Part shown: positions 35,449-44,221 of the stretch, piece by piece | How positions within the stretch are numbered: the first letter of the stretch is position 1 | How the letters are laid out: each line of letters opens with the position of its first letter | Origin: Pedobacter schmidteae | GTDB taxonomy: Bacteria > Bacteroidota > Bacteroidia > Sphingobacteriales > Sphingobacteriaceae | Reading direction: 5' to 3' | NCBI RefSeq assembly: GCF_900564155.1 | Contig: NZ_LS999839.1 | Coordinates: 5,453,097 to 5,517,096 of the forward strand | Length of the DNA: 64,000 bases | Program-made: the position numbers and the translations under genes | The notes under the pieces: model-generated | Seen by the model: the letters and a program-made list of their open reading frames with translations, nothing else | Databases searched by the model: none | Told to the model about the DNA's origin: nothing

Positions 35449-36942
35449 TCAGGATTGTTGCGACTCCTGCCTTAGCATATAGCTTGAATTTTTCAGTTTT
35501 TCCAGTAGCAAATCAATCTTAACAGTGGCAAAAGAAGAACAATAATCAGAAAGCCCATAAGGAATAATGAGTTCGTCTTCATGTATAATCGATCCACAGG
35601 AGTAAAGCACGTTGGGCACATACCCCTCGCGTTCGTCCGTATTTGGAATAACAAGCGGCTCGTTTAACCGACCTATTTCAATAGAAGGATCGTTCAAATC
35701 AAATAAACTGGCCCCCAGACAGTAACGTCGCATTGGCCCTACCCCATGGGTAATGACCAGCCACCCTGCCCCGGTTTCTATAGGTGAGCCACAATTACCA
35801 ATCTGAATAAACTCCCATGGAAATACCGGCGATTGTAGCTTCACCGGATTATCCCATACCGTAAGTTTATCAGAGTACATCAGGTAATTGTTCCAGCCAT
35901 CAATACGCGACATCATGGCATATTTGCCGTTAATTTTTCGCGGAAACAACGCAAGGTTTTTATTCTGTGCCCCTATGCCATACAGCGGACTGATTTTAAA
36001 ATCATAAAAATCAGTAGTTTGCAATAGTTTAGGCATAATCATGGCCCCATCAAATGCGGTATAGGTAGCATAAAAAATCACCGAACCATCGTCTTTCACA
36101 AAGCGTACAAACCTGGCGTCTTCTATACCCTTACGTTCAAACTCAGAAATAGGAAAAATCACCCGGTCGGAAATGTCTGTATCCCTCGAAAAGCTGATCT
36201 CATGGTAGGTATCCGATAACCATAACACCTTATCATATTCCAGTTTTATCAACTCGTCTTTTTGCAGATTTTTACCATCCAGCATGGCCTTTCTAAGCGT
36301 GGAATAATCAAACTTATCGTTTAGCTTGGCATCTACTTCATTCAATACATTTATATCAATCTTGGAATCGGCTGCTTTTTTTAAAAACAGCTTTTTATTG
36401 TAAATGGCATTTTTAATTACCTCTGCCTCATCGATATAATTGCCTGCCGGAATAACCGTAATGTTATGGTCACGGTCGATCAATGCCCGCCGGAAAACTA
36501 CCGAGGAAATATGCCCCTCACCTACCGCCCTGAAACTAATAATCAACCGCTTTTCTCCTTCTACCAGATCCGACTGATCCGGATCTTCCACAACAGAGGG
36601 ATTAAAAAAGGCAGCCGACTCAATAGAATACTCATGCGTAAAATAAGATCCGATTAACAATTTCTGATACTTATCCAGCGACTCAAAATCGCAACCCGTT
36701 CGCTCTATACATTCCTTTACTTTTTTACAATGGCGCGTCAAAATTTTAGTAATGTTACGATGCCGCTTCGAATATTCCTGCAATAAGGGAGAAATCAAGC
36801 CAAATACCTCTTCTGTCGTAAGTGCCAGTACATGCTTCACTACTTCAACCGCCCTTTCCTCACCATTAAAGAAAAATCTTGCAATAACCCGTTTCGGGTC
36901 GGGGTATACCTTAACCGGTTTTCTTTCTATTGATAGTCTCAT
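35449..36942 (-). CDS. GH130-family glycoside phosphorylase (mannoside-type)
   Basis: A 497-residue five-bladed beta-propeller enzyme of family GH130, which phosphorolyses beta-mannosides. Family segments seen are YSIESAAFFNPSVVEDPDQ, RLIISFRAVGEGHISSVVFR, GIEDARFVRF (likely general acid region), YTAFDGAMIMPKLL, GWLVITHGVGPMRRYCLGA and IIPYGLSDYCSSFATVKID. The ~90-residue helical N-terminal extension is as in the longer beta-1,2-mannoside-acting subgroup. No transporter or mannanase is adjacent, which argues for an intracellular or endogenous substrate made by the neighbouring GT4 protein. Confidence 0.88.
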   Translation of the reverse strand: MRLSIERKPVKVYPDPKRVIARFFFNGEERAVEVVKHVLALTTEEVFGLISPLLQEYSKRHRNITKILTRHCKKVKECIERTGCDFESLDKYQKLLIGSYFTHEYSIESAAFFNPSVVEDPDQSDLVEGEKRLIISFRAVGEGHISSVVFRRALIDRDHNITVIPAGNYIDEAEVIKNAIYNKKLFLKKAADSKIDINVLNEVDAKLNDKFDYSTLRKAMLDGKNLQKDELIKLEYDKVLWLSDTYHEISFSRDTDISDRVIFPISEFERKGIEDARFVRFVKDDGSVIFYATYTAFDGAMIMPKLLQTTDFYDFKISPLYGIGAQNKNLALFPRKINGKYAMMSRIDGWNNYLMYSDKLTVWDNPVKLQSPVFPWEFIQIGNCGSPIETGAGWLVITHGVGPMRRYCLGASLFDLNDPSIEIGRLNEPLVIPNTDEREGYVPNVLYSCGSIIHEDELIIPYGLSDYCSSFATVKIDLLLEKLKNSSYMLRQESQQS

Positions 36943-37328
36943 ATACGTTACAACACATTAAGGGTGCACAATGATTTATCAATTTATATTTTTTTTACCG
37001 GAAAGCAGACAAAACCGGACATTTCTGACAAGCTGTCGCTTAAAACGGACAACATAACAACTGACAATAAGACAACAAAAGTCAAAATGAAGGTTTCAGA
37101 GAACCCACCATTTGTCATAATTGATGTTGAATTGTCACGACAAAATAATAAACATCAAATCAAAAAATCTTATTCAATTATAAATTAACAAGTTACAAAA
37201 AACCTCAAAAAACACCTATTCCAACAGGTTTTACTTTGGCACAAGACTTGACTATATACCGTAAATGGTCAAATTATAAAAAACATAAAACAACCATTAA
37301 ACAGAATAAAAATTAAAATCATAAGAAA
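36943..37328. other. 386-bp AT-rich intergenic region upstream of the outer-membrane barrel gene
   Basis: No gene is seen; a 74-codon frame at 36964-37188 has no gene-like composition. The A-rich stretch just before 37329 (many AAAA runs) is typical of ribosome loading sites in Bacteroidota. A TTTG at 37235-37238 could be a -33 element, but I found no TAnnTTTG at the right distance. Confidence 0.5.
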
Positions 37329-37931
37329 ATGAAAAAGTTGTTATTATCATTAGTTGCAGTTGCTGCATTTGCAGTTAGTACTCAGGCACAAACCGAAAAA
37401 GGTAAAATTTTATTAGGTGGTAATGTTGGCTTCAGTTCTTCGAAAGTTGACGGTGTGAACAAATCTGACATCGGTTTCAGCGTAATTCCAAGTGCGGGAT
37501 ATTTTATAAGCGATAACATTGCGATAGGTACAGGTGTAGGTTACACTTACGATAAAATGGTTTCTAAGAAAACATTAAACCAGGCTTTTGAGGTTGCGCC
37601 TTTTGGACGTTACTATGTAGGTTTATCAGACCAGTTTAAATTTTTCGGTCAGTTATCAGTTCCTATGTCTTTCGGAAATGACAAAGTTGTTGATGCAGAC
37701 GGTAAAGTAGGTAACAAAGTGGCCAGCACAACTGACATAGGTGTAACTGTTGCTCCAGGTTTTGCTTTCTTCCCAACTAAAAAAATCGGTATCGAATTTT
37801 CAGTTAATGGCTTAGGTTACCAAAATTCACAAATTAAAGACGAAGCCACAGGTGCTAAAGTTAAAACCAATTCATTTGGATTAGACGCAGATACTTTTGC
37901 TCCTAAATTAGGTGTTCAGTTCTATTTCTAA
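37329..37931 (+). CDS. Outer-membrane beta-barrel protein (OmpW/porin-family-like)
   Basis: A 200-residue protein with a clear signal peptide (MKKLLLSLVAVAAFAVSTQA, cleaved before QTEKG). The mature part shows alternating hydrophobic strands (ILLGGNVGFSSSK, IGFSVIPSAGYFI, NIAIGTGVGYTYDK, FEVAPFGRYYVGL, KFFGQLSVPMSFG) and ends in a strand with terminal aromatic, KLGVQFYF. It is a small eight-strand-type barrel. The codons are strongly biased to TTA/GGT and the upstream region is A-rich, suggesting high expression. The role is unknown. Confidence 0.85.
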   Translation: MKKLLLSLVAVAAFAVSTQAQTEKGKILLGGNVGFSSSKVDGVNKSDIGFSVIPSAGYFISDNIAIGTGVGYTYDKMVSKKTLNQAFEVAPFGRYYVGLSDQFKFFGQLSVPMSFGNDKVVDADGKVGNKVASTTDIGVTVAPGFAFFPTKKIGIEFSVNGLGYQNSQIKDEATGAKVKTNSFGLDADTFAPKLGVQFYF

Positions 37932-37969
37932 GAGAAGTTTTTTTCATAATTAGTTAAGTTTGATTAATA

Positions 37970-38006
37970 GAAAAGGGCCTTTGCAATGCGAAGGCCCTTT
38001 CTTTTT
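37970..38006 (+). terminator. Bidirectional terminator between the barrel gene and the S9 peptidase
   Basis: GAAAAGGGCCTT and AAGGCCCTTTC form a stem with a 9-nt loop, followed by T5 on the plus strand and an A-rich upstream arm that serves the convergent minus-strand gene. Confidence 0.88.
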
Positions 38007-38027
38007 GGTAACAGATCCTGAAATAAA

Positions 38028-40541
38028 TCAGCGTTTCCGTTCTATCTCTCTATCCATTTCTACAATATTTACCTGGCCCGACTGAGAGAAATCTCCGATC
38101 AGGTATTTGTTAAAATGATCGGCAAGCTTCCAAAAGGCATACTCGGTCAGATCGCCAAAGGCATGGCGCTGTCCCGGAATAATCGCCAGCTCAAACCTTT
38201 TACCAGCGCGCATCAATGCATTGGCTACCCTGATGGTATTTGCAGGGTGTACATTGTTGTCCACGTCACCCGTCATCAGTAACAGGTTTCCTTTCAGGTT
38301 TCTGGCCAGGTCCGGATTTTTATCTATGCTATAGGTAAATGTAGTGTCACCTTTAGCAGATACAACTTCTTTCACGCCATGGTGTTTTTCGCTCCACCAA
38401 CGGTTGTAGATACTATTGTCGTGGTTACCGGCGTTCGACACCGCAGCCTTAAAGAAATCAGGATAAACCAGCATCGCAGCGGTAGACATAAAACCACCTC
38501 CCGAATGACCGGTAATCCCCACTCTTGACGCATCAATAAATGCATATCTATCTGCCAGCTGCTCTACCGCAGCTTTTTTGTCGGCCAAACCATAATCCCT
38601 TAAATTGCCATAACCGTAGGTGTGGTACCATTTAGACCGTGCAGGGTTACCACCACGGTTGCCCACAGTAACTACAATATAGCCAAACTGCGCCAGGCGC
38701 TCGGTCCTATCCATACTTTTAGTGAATGCCTTATTTACAGCCTCAGTTTGCGGTCCCGGATAAACATATTCTATCACCGGATATTTTTTATTCGGATCAA
38801 AGTCAAAAGGCTTATACATCACCCCATAAATATCCGTTAGTCCGTCATCAGCCTTCACTTTAAAAGGTTCAGGGAATTTATAACCTGATGCCATTAACAA
38901 CGACAAATCGGCTGTCTCAAGGTTCATCACCACCCGGCCATTCTGATCCATCAATACCGATTTAGGTACCGTATTTACCCGCGAAAAGTTGTCTACAAAA
39001 AAACGGCTATCATCACTCATACTGATGGCATGATCAAAATCGCCCGGGTTCAGCAGTTTCATACCCGATCCGTCAAAATTAATCCGGTAAAGATGCAGGT
39101 AATAAGGGTCTTCTTTTGCCTCCCGGCCATTTGCTGTAAAATAAAGTACCCGGTTCTTTTGATCTACATTCACAATTTCTTCACAGTGGAAAGCGCCTTT
39201 GGTAATCTGGTTCTTCAGTTTACCATTGGCATCAAACAAATAAAAATGGGCCCAGCCATCGCGCTCCGACCAATGGATCAATTCTTTTCCGTCATCCACC
39301 AGACCAGGGCGGCTCACTTCCACATACGTATTGAAGCGTTCATCAATCAGCGGCGTTACCACGCCCGTATGAATATCTACCACACAAACGTCAATGCGTT
39401 TTAAATCGCGACTGGTACGTTGAAAATAAACTTTGTTGTTGTTACCCAACCAAAGCGAAGGCCTGAATTCGTTATCGCGGTCTTTGTTAAGCAACGGCGC
39501 GCTCCATACCGATACCGTCTGATCCTTGAACGCTGCAGTATTCAGCTTTTTATAGGTCTTGGCAGCAAAATCAAATAGCAGGATCTCGGTTACCGGCGAT
39601 TCCTTCTCGCCTGGCATCTGATATTTATAAGTTTCCAGTGTTGGTCTGCCTGGCGCTACATTATTGATTACCCACAGGTCTTTTACCTTGCGCGAATCAG
39701 TTCTGTTCAGCACAAAATATTTGGCGTTGGGCGACCACATGACATATGCCGGTCTGCGTTTTTTATTGTTCTTTTCATTCTCCTCATTGTTTTCACCGTC
39801 GCCATTGCTGCCATACGGATAAAATTTAAGCCCGTCTTTGGTCAGCTGATGTTCTACAATAGTGGTATCATCTTCATTTTTTACAGCCTTCTTATAATTT
39901 TCCTTATCCATCCAGTAGAGGTTATAATTCCTGGAAAAAATAATAGCCGAAGAGTCGGGAGCAACAGAACCCCAGCCCGGCTTAGCTTTAGGTTTAGTAT
40001 AATTCGGTATTTCGGTGGTCTTTGCTTTAGCAATCTCGTAGTTGAAATAATAGATCTTCTTTTGCATGGAATCGGCCGCTTTTTTGTCCTTGCGGTCCTT
40101 TTTCAATTCGTCTACCGTGCTCGCTACTTCAAAAGTAATGTGCTTCTCGTCCGCCGAAAATTTCAGGTTCTGTAAAGGCAGGTGTTGCGCATCAAAAGGG
40201 TCCCTGATGACGTTGGTAATTTCGGCAGCAAGCCTGGCATTGTCAAATATCTTCTTTTTTGTTTTAGCTACAGGATCTACCAGATACCATTCCTTACCTT
40301 CCGGGGTTTCATATTCGTACCAAAAACGGTTACTTAATTTAAGCCAATGCGGGTCTACTGAAGTTGAGTAGATCATTTTCCGGAGTTTATTGGGCGAAAA
40401 CCGCGAAGCTAACTGGTAATTTGCTTTTGGTGTTTGCTGCACCATTTCTGTAAGCGTATAGGTTTTGGTTTGGGCTTTTGCACCCGGACTGCTGGTAAGC
40501 GCAGCCAATACCGCAACCAACGGCAGGTAAAGTTTGTTCAT
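38028..40541 (-). CDS. S9-family prolyl oligopeptidase (DPP-IV-like), secreted
   Basis: An 837-residue serine peptidase with a signal peptide (MNKLYLPLVAVLAAL..., cut near AKAQ). A beta-propeller N-terminal part spans about 60-570 (LNRTDSRKVKDLWVI, LIHWSERDGWAHFYLFD). An alpha/beta-hydrolase domain follows, with nucleophile Ser in GITGHSGGGF (about 674), Asp in LLMTGDVDNNVHP (about 755) and His in PGQRHAFGD (about 790). It would remove dipeptides or cleave oligopeptides in the periplasm. The start is the ATG at 40541; an upstream in-frame ATG at 40589 would add 16 residues before the signal peptide. Confidence 0.92.
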   Translation of the reverse strand: MNKLYLPLVAVLAALTSSPGAKAQTKTYTLTEMVQQTPKANYQLASRFSPNKLRKMIYSTSVDPHWLKLSNRFWYEYETPEGKEWYLVDPVAKTKKKIFDNARLAAEITNVIRDPFDAQHLPLQNLKFSADEKHITFEVASTVDELKKDRKDKKAADSMQKKIYYFNYEIAKAKTTEIPNYTKPKAKPGWGSVAPDSSAIIFSRNYNLYWMDKENYKKAVKNEDDTTIVEHQLTKDGLKFYPYGSNGDGENNEENEKNNKKRRPAYVMWSPNAKYFVLNRTDSRKVKDLWVINNVAPGRPTLETYKYQMPGEKESPVTEILLFDFAAKTYKKLNTAAFKDQTVSVWSAPLLNKDRDNEFRPSLWLGNNNKVYFQRTSRDLKRIDVCVVDIHTGVVTPLIDERFNTYVEVSRPGLVDDGKELIHWSERDGWAHFYLFDANGKLKNQITKGAFHCEEIVNVDQKNRVLYFTANGREAKEDPYYLHLYRINFDGSGMKLLNPGDFDHAISMSDDSRFFVDNFSRVNTVPKSVLMDQNGRVVMNLETADLSLLMASGYKFPEPFKVKADDGLTDIYGVMYKPFDFDPNKKYPVIEYVYPGPQTEAVNKAFTKSMDRTERLAQFGYIVVTVGNRGGNPARSKWYHTYGYGNLRDYGLADKKAAVEQLADRYAFIDASRVGITGHSGGGFMSTAAMLVYPDFFKAAVSNAGNHDNSIYNRWWSEKHHGVKEVVSAKGDTTFTYSIDKNPDLARNLKGNLLLMTGDVDNNVHPANTIRVANALMRAGKRFELAIIPGQRHAFGDLTEYAFWKLADHFNKYLIGDFSQSGQVNIVEMDREIERKR

Positions 40542-40641
40542 TATGAATAGGATTAAGGCGCTAAAAATATTGAATAATCTGTTGCGCAAATGAAATTCTT
40601 TGTAATAAATGCGATAGCTACCTTTTATTCGTTAGATTTTA

Positions 40642-40649
40642 TAGTTTTG
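40642..40649 (+). promoter_or_regulatory. -7 promoter element of the deacetylase pair
   Basis: TAGTTTTG fits TAnnTTTG and lies 16 bp before the first deacetylase ATG, giving a transcription start near 40655. Confidence 0.5.
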
Positions 40650-40665
40650 TAGTAAATATTGACCT

Positions 40666-41565
40666 ATGAATAAGCATTTTTTACCTTTTATTGCCGCTGC
40701 CGTTATCCTGGCCGCGGGCTGCCAGTCCAAATCGCAAACCGGCAACGGTTCAACAGAAAAAGTGGCCCTGGCCGCAGGAGCAGAAACAGAAAGCACAACA
40801 GTAGCTACTAATGAGCAAGCCCCGGCAGTAGATGTTTCAAAAATAAAAGTGGCAGATGCAAAAACCATTCTGGCCCGGAAACAGGTGCCTATCTTGTGTT
40901 ACCACCAGGTGAGAAACTGGAAACCTACAGATGGCAAAGTAGGTAAAGACTATATCGTAGAAATACAGAACTTCAAAGATCAGGTAAAAATGCTGGCCGA
41001 CAGCGGTTACCATTCTATTTTGCCCGATCAGCTATATGCTTATTTAAATACCGGCGCACCGCTCCCTCCAAAACCGATCATGTTTACCTTTGATGATACC
41101 GACATGGACCAGTTTACCGTTGCCGCACCAACCTTGAAAAAATATGGCTATAAAGCGGTTTATTTTATCATGACCGTTTCTATTGGTAAAAAAGGCAAGT
41201 TTGTGGATTACATGACCAAAGAACAAATCAAACAGCTTTCGGACGAAGGAAACGTGATAGGCAGTCATACTTACGACCACAAAAACTTTAAAAAATACCA
41301 GGGAAAAGATTGGGAAGAGCAGTTAGACAAACCGACCAAAAAGCTGGAAGAAATTACAGGCAAAAAAATGACCGAGTTTGCCTACCCTTTTGGGTTATGG
41401 AATGCTGAAGGTATTCCGGAACTGAAGAAACGTGGTTTCAGAATGGCTTTTTCACTGGCCGACAAACGGGATCAAAACGACCCTTTGTTTACCGTTCGCC
41501 GGATCATAGCCAGCGGATACTGGAGCCCTAAAACACTGCACAACAGCATTGTTAAAAGCTTTTAA
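40666..41565 (+). CDS. Lipoprotein polysaccharide deacetylase (NodB/CE4-like), copy 1
   Basis: A 299-residue lipoprotein: signal ending LAAGC, then a ~55-residue low-complexity linker. A NodB domain follows with VPILCYHQVRNW, motif 1 FTFDDTD (about 140-146; the usual TFDDG glycine is replaced by Thr), motif 2 GSHTYDHKNF (metal-binding H-x3-H type), TEFAYPFGLW and a final VRRIIAS. CE4 enzymes remove N- or O-acetyl groups from cell-wall or exopolysaccharide sugars. It is followed 24 bp later by a paralogue in the same orientation. Confidence 0.85.
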   Translation: MNKHFLPFIAAAVILAAGCQSKSQTGNGSTEKVALAAGAETESTTVATNEQAPAVDVSKIKVADAKTILARKQVPILCYHQVRNWKPTDGKVGKDYIVEIQNFKDQVKMLADSGYHSILPDQLYAYLNTGAPLPPKPIMFTFDDTDMDQFTVAAPTLKKYGYKAVYFIMTVSIGKKGKFVDYMTKEQIKQLSDEGNVIGSHTYDHKNFKKYQGKDWEEQLDKPTKKLEEITGKKMTEFAYPFGLWNAEGIPELKKRGFRMAFSLADKRDQNDPLFTVRRIIASGYWSPKTLHNSIVKSF

Positions 41566-41589
41566 GCCTCAACAGATCCAGCATCAAAA

Positions 41590-42453
41590 ATGAAACATAC
41601 ATTCATTGCATTTACTATAGCTGCTGTGCTTGGCATGGCAGCTTGCACCAACAATACCATAAAAACCAGCATCGGCAGTGAAACACCCGAGGCTTCAAAT
41701 AAAGCAACCGAAGCCTCAGATGTTGATGGCCAGGGTGCAAAAAAGGAGGCTACGGCCGCCGAAATCCTCAATAAAAAAGAAGTGCCGGTATTGTGTTACC
41801 ATCAGATCAGGGATTGGAAAGCAAGCGATTCCAAACGCGCTCATGACGACATTATGCCTCCTGCGAAATTTGCAGAGCACATGAAAATGCTGGCCGATAG
41901 CGGATACCACACCATTTTGCCCGATCAGTTATACGATTATCTCAATTATGGTGCTGAGCTACCCGAAAAGCCAATTATGATTACTTTTGATGATACCGAT
42001 CTGGACCAGTATACTGTTGGTGCCAAGGAATTGAAAAAACATGGTTTTAAAGGCGTATTCTTTATCATGACAGTTTCCATAGGCAGGCCAAGGTATATGA
42101 GCAAAGCACAGATCAAGGAACTGTCTGACGACGGCCACCTCATAGCCAGCCATACCTGGAACCATAAAAACTTTGCCCAGTTTACCGACGAAGACTGGGA
42201 AATCCAGATAGACAAGCCCAATAAAACACTGGAAGCCATAACCGGTAAAAAAGTGGAGTATTTTGCTTACCCATATGGGGTATTTAAAGCGGCAAATCTT
42301 CCAAAATTAAAGGATCATGGCTTTAAGGCTGCCTTTATTTTGTCGACCAAACGCGACGAAAACTATCCGATGTATACCATTCGCCGCATTATAGATCCAG
42401 GTACCTATACGGCCCGAAATCTATACAACAGCATCAACAAAAGTTTCAAATAG
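41590..42453 (+). CDS. Lipoprotein polysaccharide deacetylase (NodB/CE4-like), copy 2
   Basis: A 287-residue paralogue of the preceding gene, with its own lipobox (GMAAC), a shorter linker and the same order of motifs: VPVLCYHQIRDW, ITFDDTD, IASHTWNHKNF, VEYFAYPYGVF and YTIRRIIDPG. The two proteins share long stretches such as KMLADSGYH-T/S-ILPDQLY-D/A-YLN, so they arose by tandem duplication. They probably have different acceptors or pH ranges. It is convergent with the Gre-like gene (2 bp between stops). Confidence 0.85.
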   Translation: MKHTFIAFTIAAVLGMAACTNNTIKTSIGSETPEASNKATEASDVDGQGAKKEATAAEILNKKEVPVLCYHQIRDWKASDSKRAHDDIMPPAKFAEHMKMLADSGYHTILPDQLYDYLNYGAELPEKPIMITFDDTDLDQYTVGAKELKKHGFKGVFFIMTVSIGRPRYMSKAQIKELSDDGHLIASHTWNHKNFAQFTDEDWEIQIDKPNKTLEAITGKKVEYFAYPYGVFKAANLPKLKDHGFKAAFILSTKRDENYPMYTIRRIIDPGTYTARNLYNSINKSFK

Positions 42454-42455
42454 GA

Positions 42456-42902
42456 TCAACTCACCCGTTCAATTACATAATTTTTGCCATTAAAGCTAAA
42501 ACTATCTTTCTGTTGCTTGCCCAGCATTAATTTGCCGATTGGGGAAGCAGCAGAAATGGCAAAGACCGTTTTGCCTTCCACCTGAAGCATTCCCGCGCTG
42601 ATACTGATGTAAAATATCCCCTCGGTGGTCTCTATCAGACTTCCAGCTTTGACAATAGCCGACGGACCTGCATGACCTATCCCTTCCAGCACTTTACGGT
42701 TTTCCTCAGCGTCCATCAGCAAACGTTTATTACGGTCAATATCCTGCTGCATCATTTCCCTGCTGGTTTCATACTTATCACCTGCACTGCTTTTGGTATC
42801 GTCGTTACTGGCCTCACGTGCCTGTGCCAAAGCGACCTCAGCGGTTTGTATCCTTTGCTCAATAAAACTCAAACAAAGCTGGTATAAATGTTCCTTATCC
42901 AT
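42456..42902 (-). CDS. Gre-like (GreA/GreB C-terminal domain) protein
   Basis: A 148-residue protein: an N-terminal antiparallel coiled coil (about 5-75) with the conserved tip SSAGDKYETSREMMQQDIDR, then a FKBP-like C-terminal domain (about 80-147) with FYISISAGML, VFAISAASPIGKLMLGK. This matches a Bacteroidota group related to transcript-cleavage factors but without the usual two acidic tip residues of GreA. It is often mislabelled as an acyl-carrier synthase. It would act on RNA polymerase's secondary channel, if at all. Confidence 0.7.
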   Translation of the reverse strand: MDKEHLYQLCLSFIEQRIQTAEVALAQAREASNDDTKSSAGDKYETSREMMQQDIDRNKRLLMDAEENRKVLEGIGHAGPSAIVKAGSLIETTEGIFYISISAGMLQVEGKTVFAISAASPIGKLMLGKQQKDSFSFNGKNYVIERVS

Positions 42903-42905
42903 AAA

Positions 42906-43484
42906 TTACGACTCTACCCATTTAATTTTATCCTCAATAGGGCCACGTTTGGCAGCTCTAGGCTCCTCGTTATGGTACCCCATATAAAACAGGCCAAAGC
43001 ATTTTTCTGTTTCCCCAAGGTTAAGATAGGCCTTTAGTTCTGCAATGGTACCAGGCGAACTCCAATAAGCACCAACCTGAAGTGCCTCGGCCGTAAGCGC
43101 CATGTTCTGTACCGCACAGGCCAAAGCAGCCAGCTCCTCCCATTCCGGTATTTTATCGGCATTCAATTGTGCGTTCAGCGTAATAATACAGCTGGCCTGT
43201 GCCGCCTTTTCAATAATGCTATCGTATTTTTTTTGCAGGAACTGATGGTCTGGGGTCGTTGATTTGTACAGTCTGGCCAGTTCATTACCCAGTTTTATCT
43301 TACCTTCATTTCTGAAAACAATAAAGCGCCAGGGTTCGGTCAGTTTATGTGTAGGTGCATAGTTGGCACTTTCCAGTATCTGCCTGATAACGCTTACAGG
43401 AACTTCCTCACCGGTATAGCTTACCGGGAAAATACTTCTGCGACGTTTGATAATATTGCTTAAAATTGTGATTTCGTTTTCCAT
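42906..43484 (-). CDS. Nitroreductase-family flavoprotein
   Basis: A 192-residue FMN enzyme. RRRSIFP near the N-terminus and NYAPTHKLTEPWRFIVF place the FMN phosphate and ring, and the C-terminal region has EALQVGAYWSSPG and FGLFYMGYHNEEP. It would reduce nitro compounds, quinones or similar with NAD(P)H; the physiological substrate is unknown. The start is the ATG at 43484; the frame extends 11 codons upstream. It is 3 bp from the Gre-like gene, on the same strand. Confidence 0.88.
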   Translation of the reverse strand: MENEITILSNIIKRRRSIFPVSYTGEEVPVSVIRQILESANYAPTHKLTEPWRFIVFRNEGKIKLGNELARLYKSTTPDHQFLQKKYDSIIEKAAQASCIITLNAQLNADKIPEWEELAALACAVQNMALTAEALQVGAYWSSPGTIAELKAYLNLGETEKCFGLFYMGYHNEEPRAAKRGPIEDKIKWVES

Positions 43485-43574
43485 AACTGATCTCATCGAG
43501 CGTCTCTTGTTCTGCAAAAATAGAATTTCTGTTTAGCCCAATTGCAGGAACCTTGTAATACTTTTGTAATTGTG

Positions 43575-44153
43575 CTAGGCCCTTTTCAATTGTTTTTTTA
43601 CCATTTTGGCCCTGGCAAAAAAGGCAATGCTCTCCACCCCCATCAAATAATCGATAGTTTCCGTTAAATCTTCTTTAATCCAATTGTAATGCGGTGCCAG
43701 GTTGGCCAGCGATTGCATGCAATGTACTTTAGAGGCCACCAACATTTCCGGATCTACCAGCCAGGTAAACATCACCTCAATTACCGGCTCAAAATCCATC
43801 TTTTTTACCAGGTCTTTATAACACTGATCGGCCTTCTTATCTGTCATCAGGGCCACTATTTTGGCATAGTGCCGCATGGCTGAGGGATTTTTCTGAGCCG
43901 GCAACAAAGTAAACAGCTTATCTATATAACCACAAAACTGCTCAGGCCGGTGTGTCATCAGGTACTCCAGTATCCAGGCTGCCCTAAAAGCAATTTCCTT
44001 CTTTTTATGAAAACTAAGGGCAATCAGATCATCAATATTCAGGTCGTAGCTTTCAATCAACGTAGTCATGTTGGCTACCATCTGCGACTTTACAGGCGTA
44101 TCTAATCGTGCTGCTAATTCTTCTTTATCCACAATTGTAAATATAAATCTCAA
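43575..44153 (-). CDS. HEAT-repeat-like hypothetical protein
   Basis: A 192-residue all-helical protein with repeated ~35-residue helix pairs (IALSFHKKKEIAFRAAWILEYL, ..., PSAMRHYAKIVALM, ..., LVASKVHCMQSLANLAPHY). It resembles HEAT/ARM-type scaffolds. In Bacteroidota such genes are often wrongly labelled adenylosuccinate lyase. There are no catalytic motifs. It lies divergently from the ABC-F gene. The function is unknown. Confidence 0.65.
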   Translation of the reverse strand: MRFIFTIVDKEELAARLDTPVKSQMVANMTTLIESYDLNIDDLIALSFHKKKEIAFRAAWILEYLMTHRPEQFCGYIDKLFTLLPAQKNPSAMRHYAKIVALMTDKKADQCYKDLVKKMDFEPVIEVMFTWLVDPEMLVASKVHCMQSLANLAPHYNWIKEDLTETIDYLMGVESIAFFARAKMVKKQLKRA

Positions 44154-44194
44154 AACTAATAAATCAGCTATGAAATCATTTTATAAATTATACC

Positions 44195-44202
44195 TACCTT
44201 TG
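44195..44202 (+). promoter_or_regulatory. -7 promoter element of the ABC-F gene
   Basis: TACCTTTG matches TAnnTTTG exactly and lies 19 bp before the ATG at 44222. Confidence 0.55.
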
Positions 44203-44221
44203 CGGCTTATTTTTCAGCAAT

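Noticed and set aside
36964..37188. 74-codon open frame upstream of the outer-membrane barrel gene
   Set aside because: Very AT-rich with no gene-like composition, no plausible start context and no recognisable features; it lies in a promoter-bearing intergenic region.
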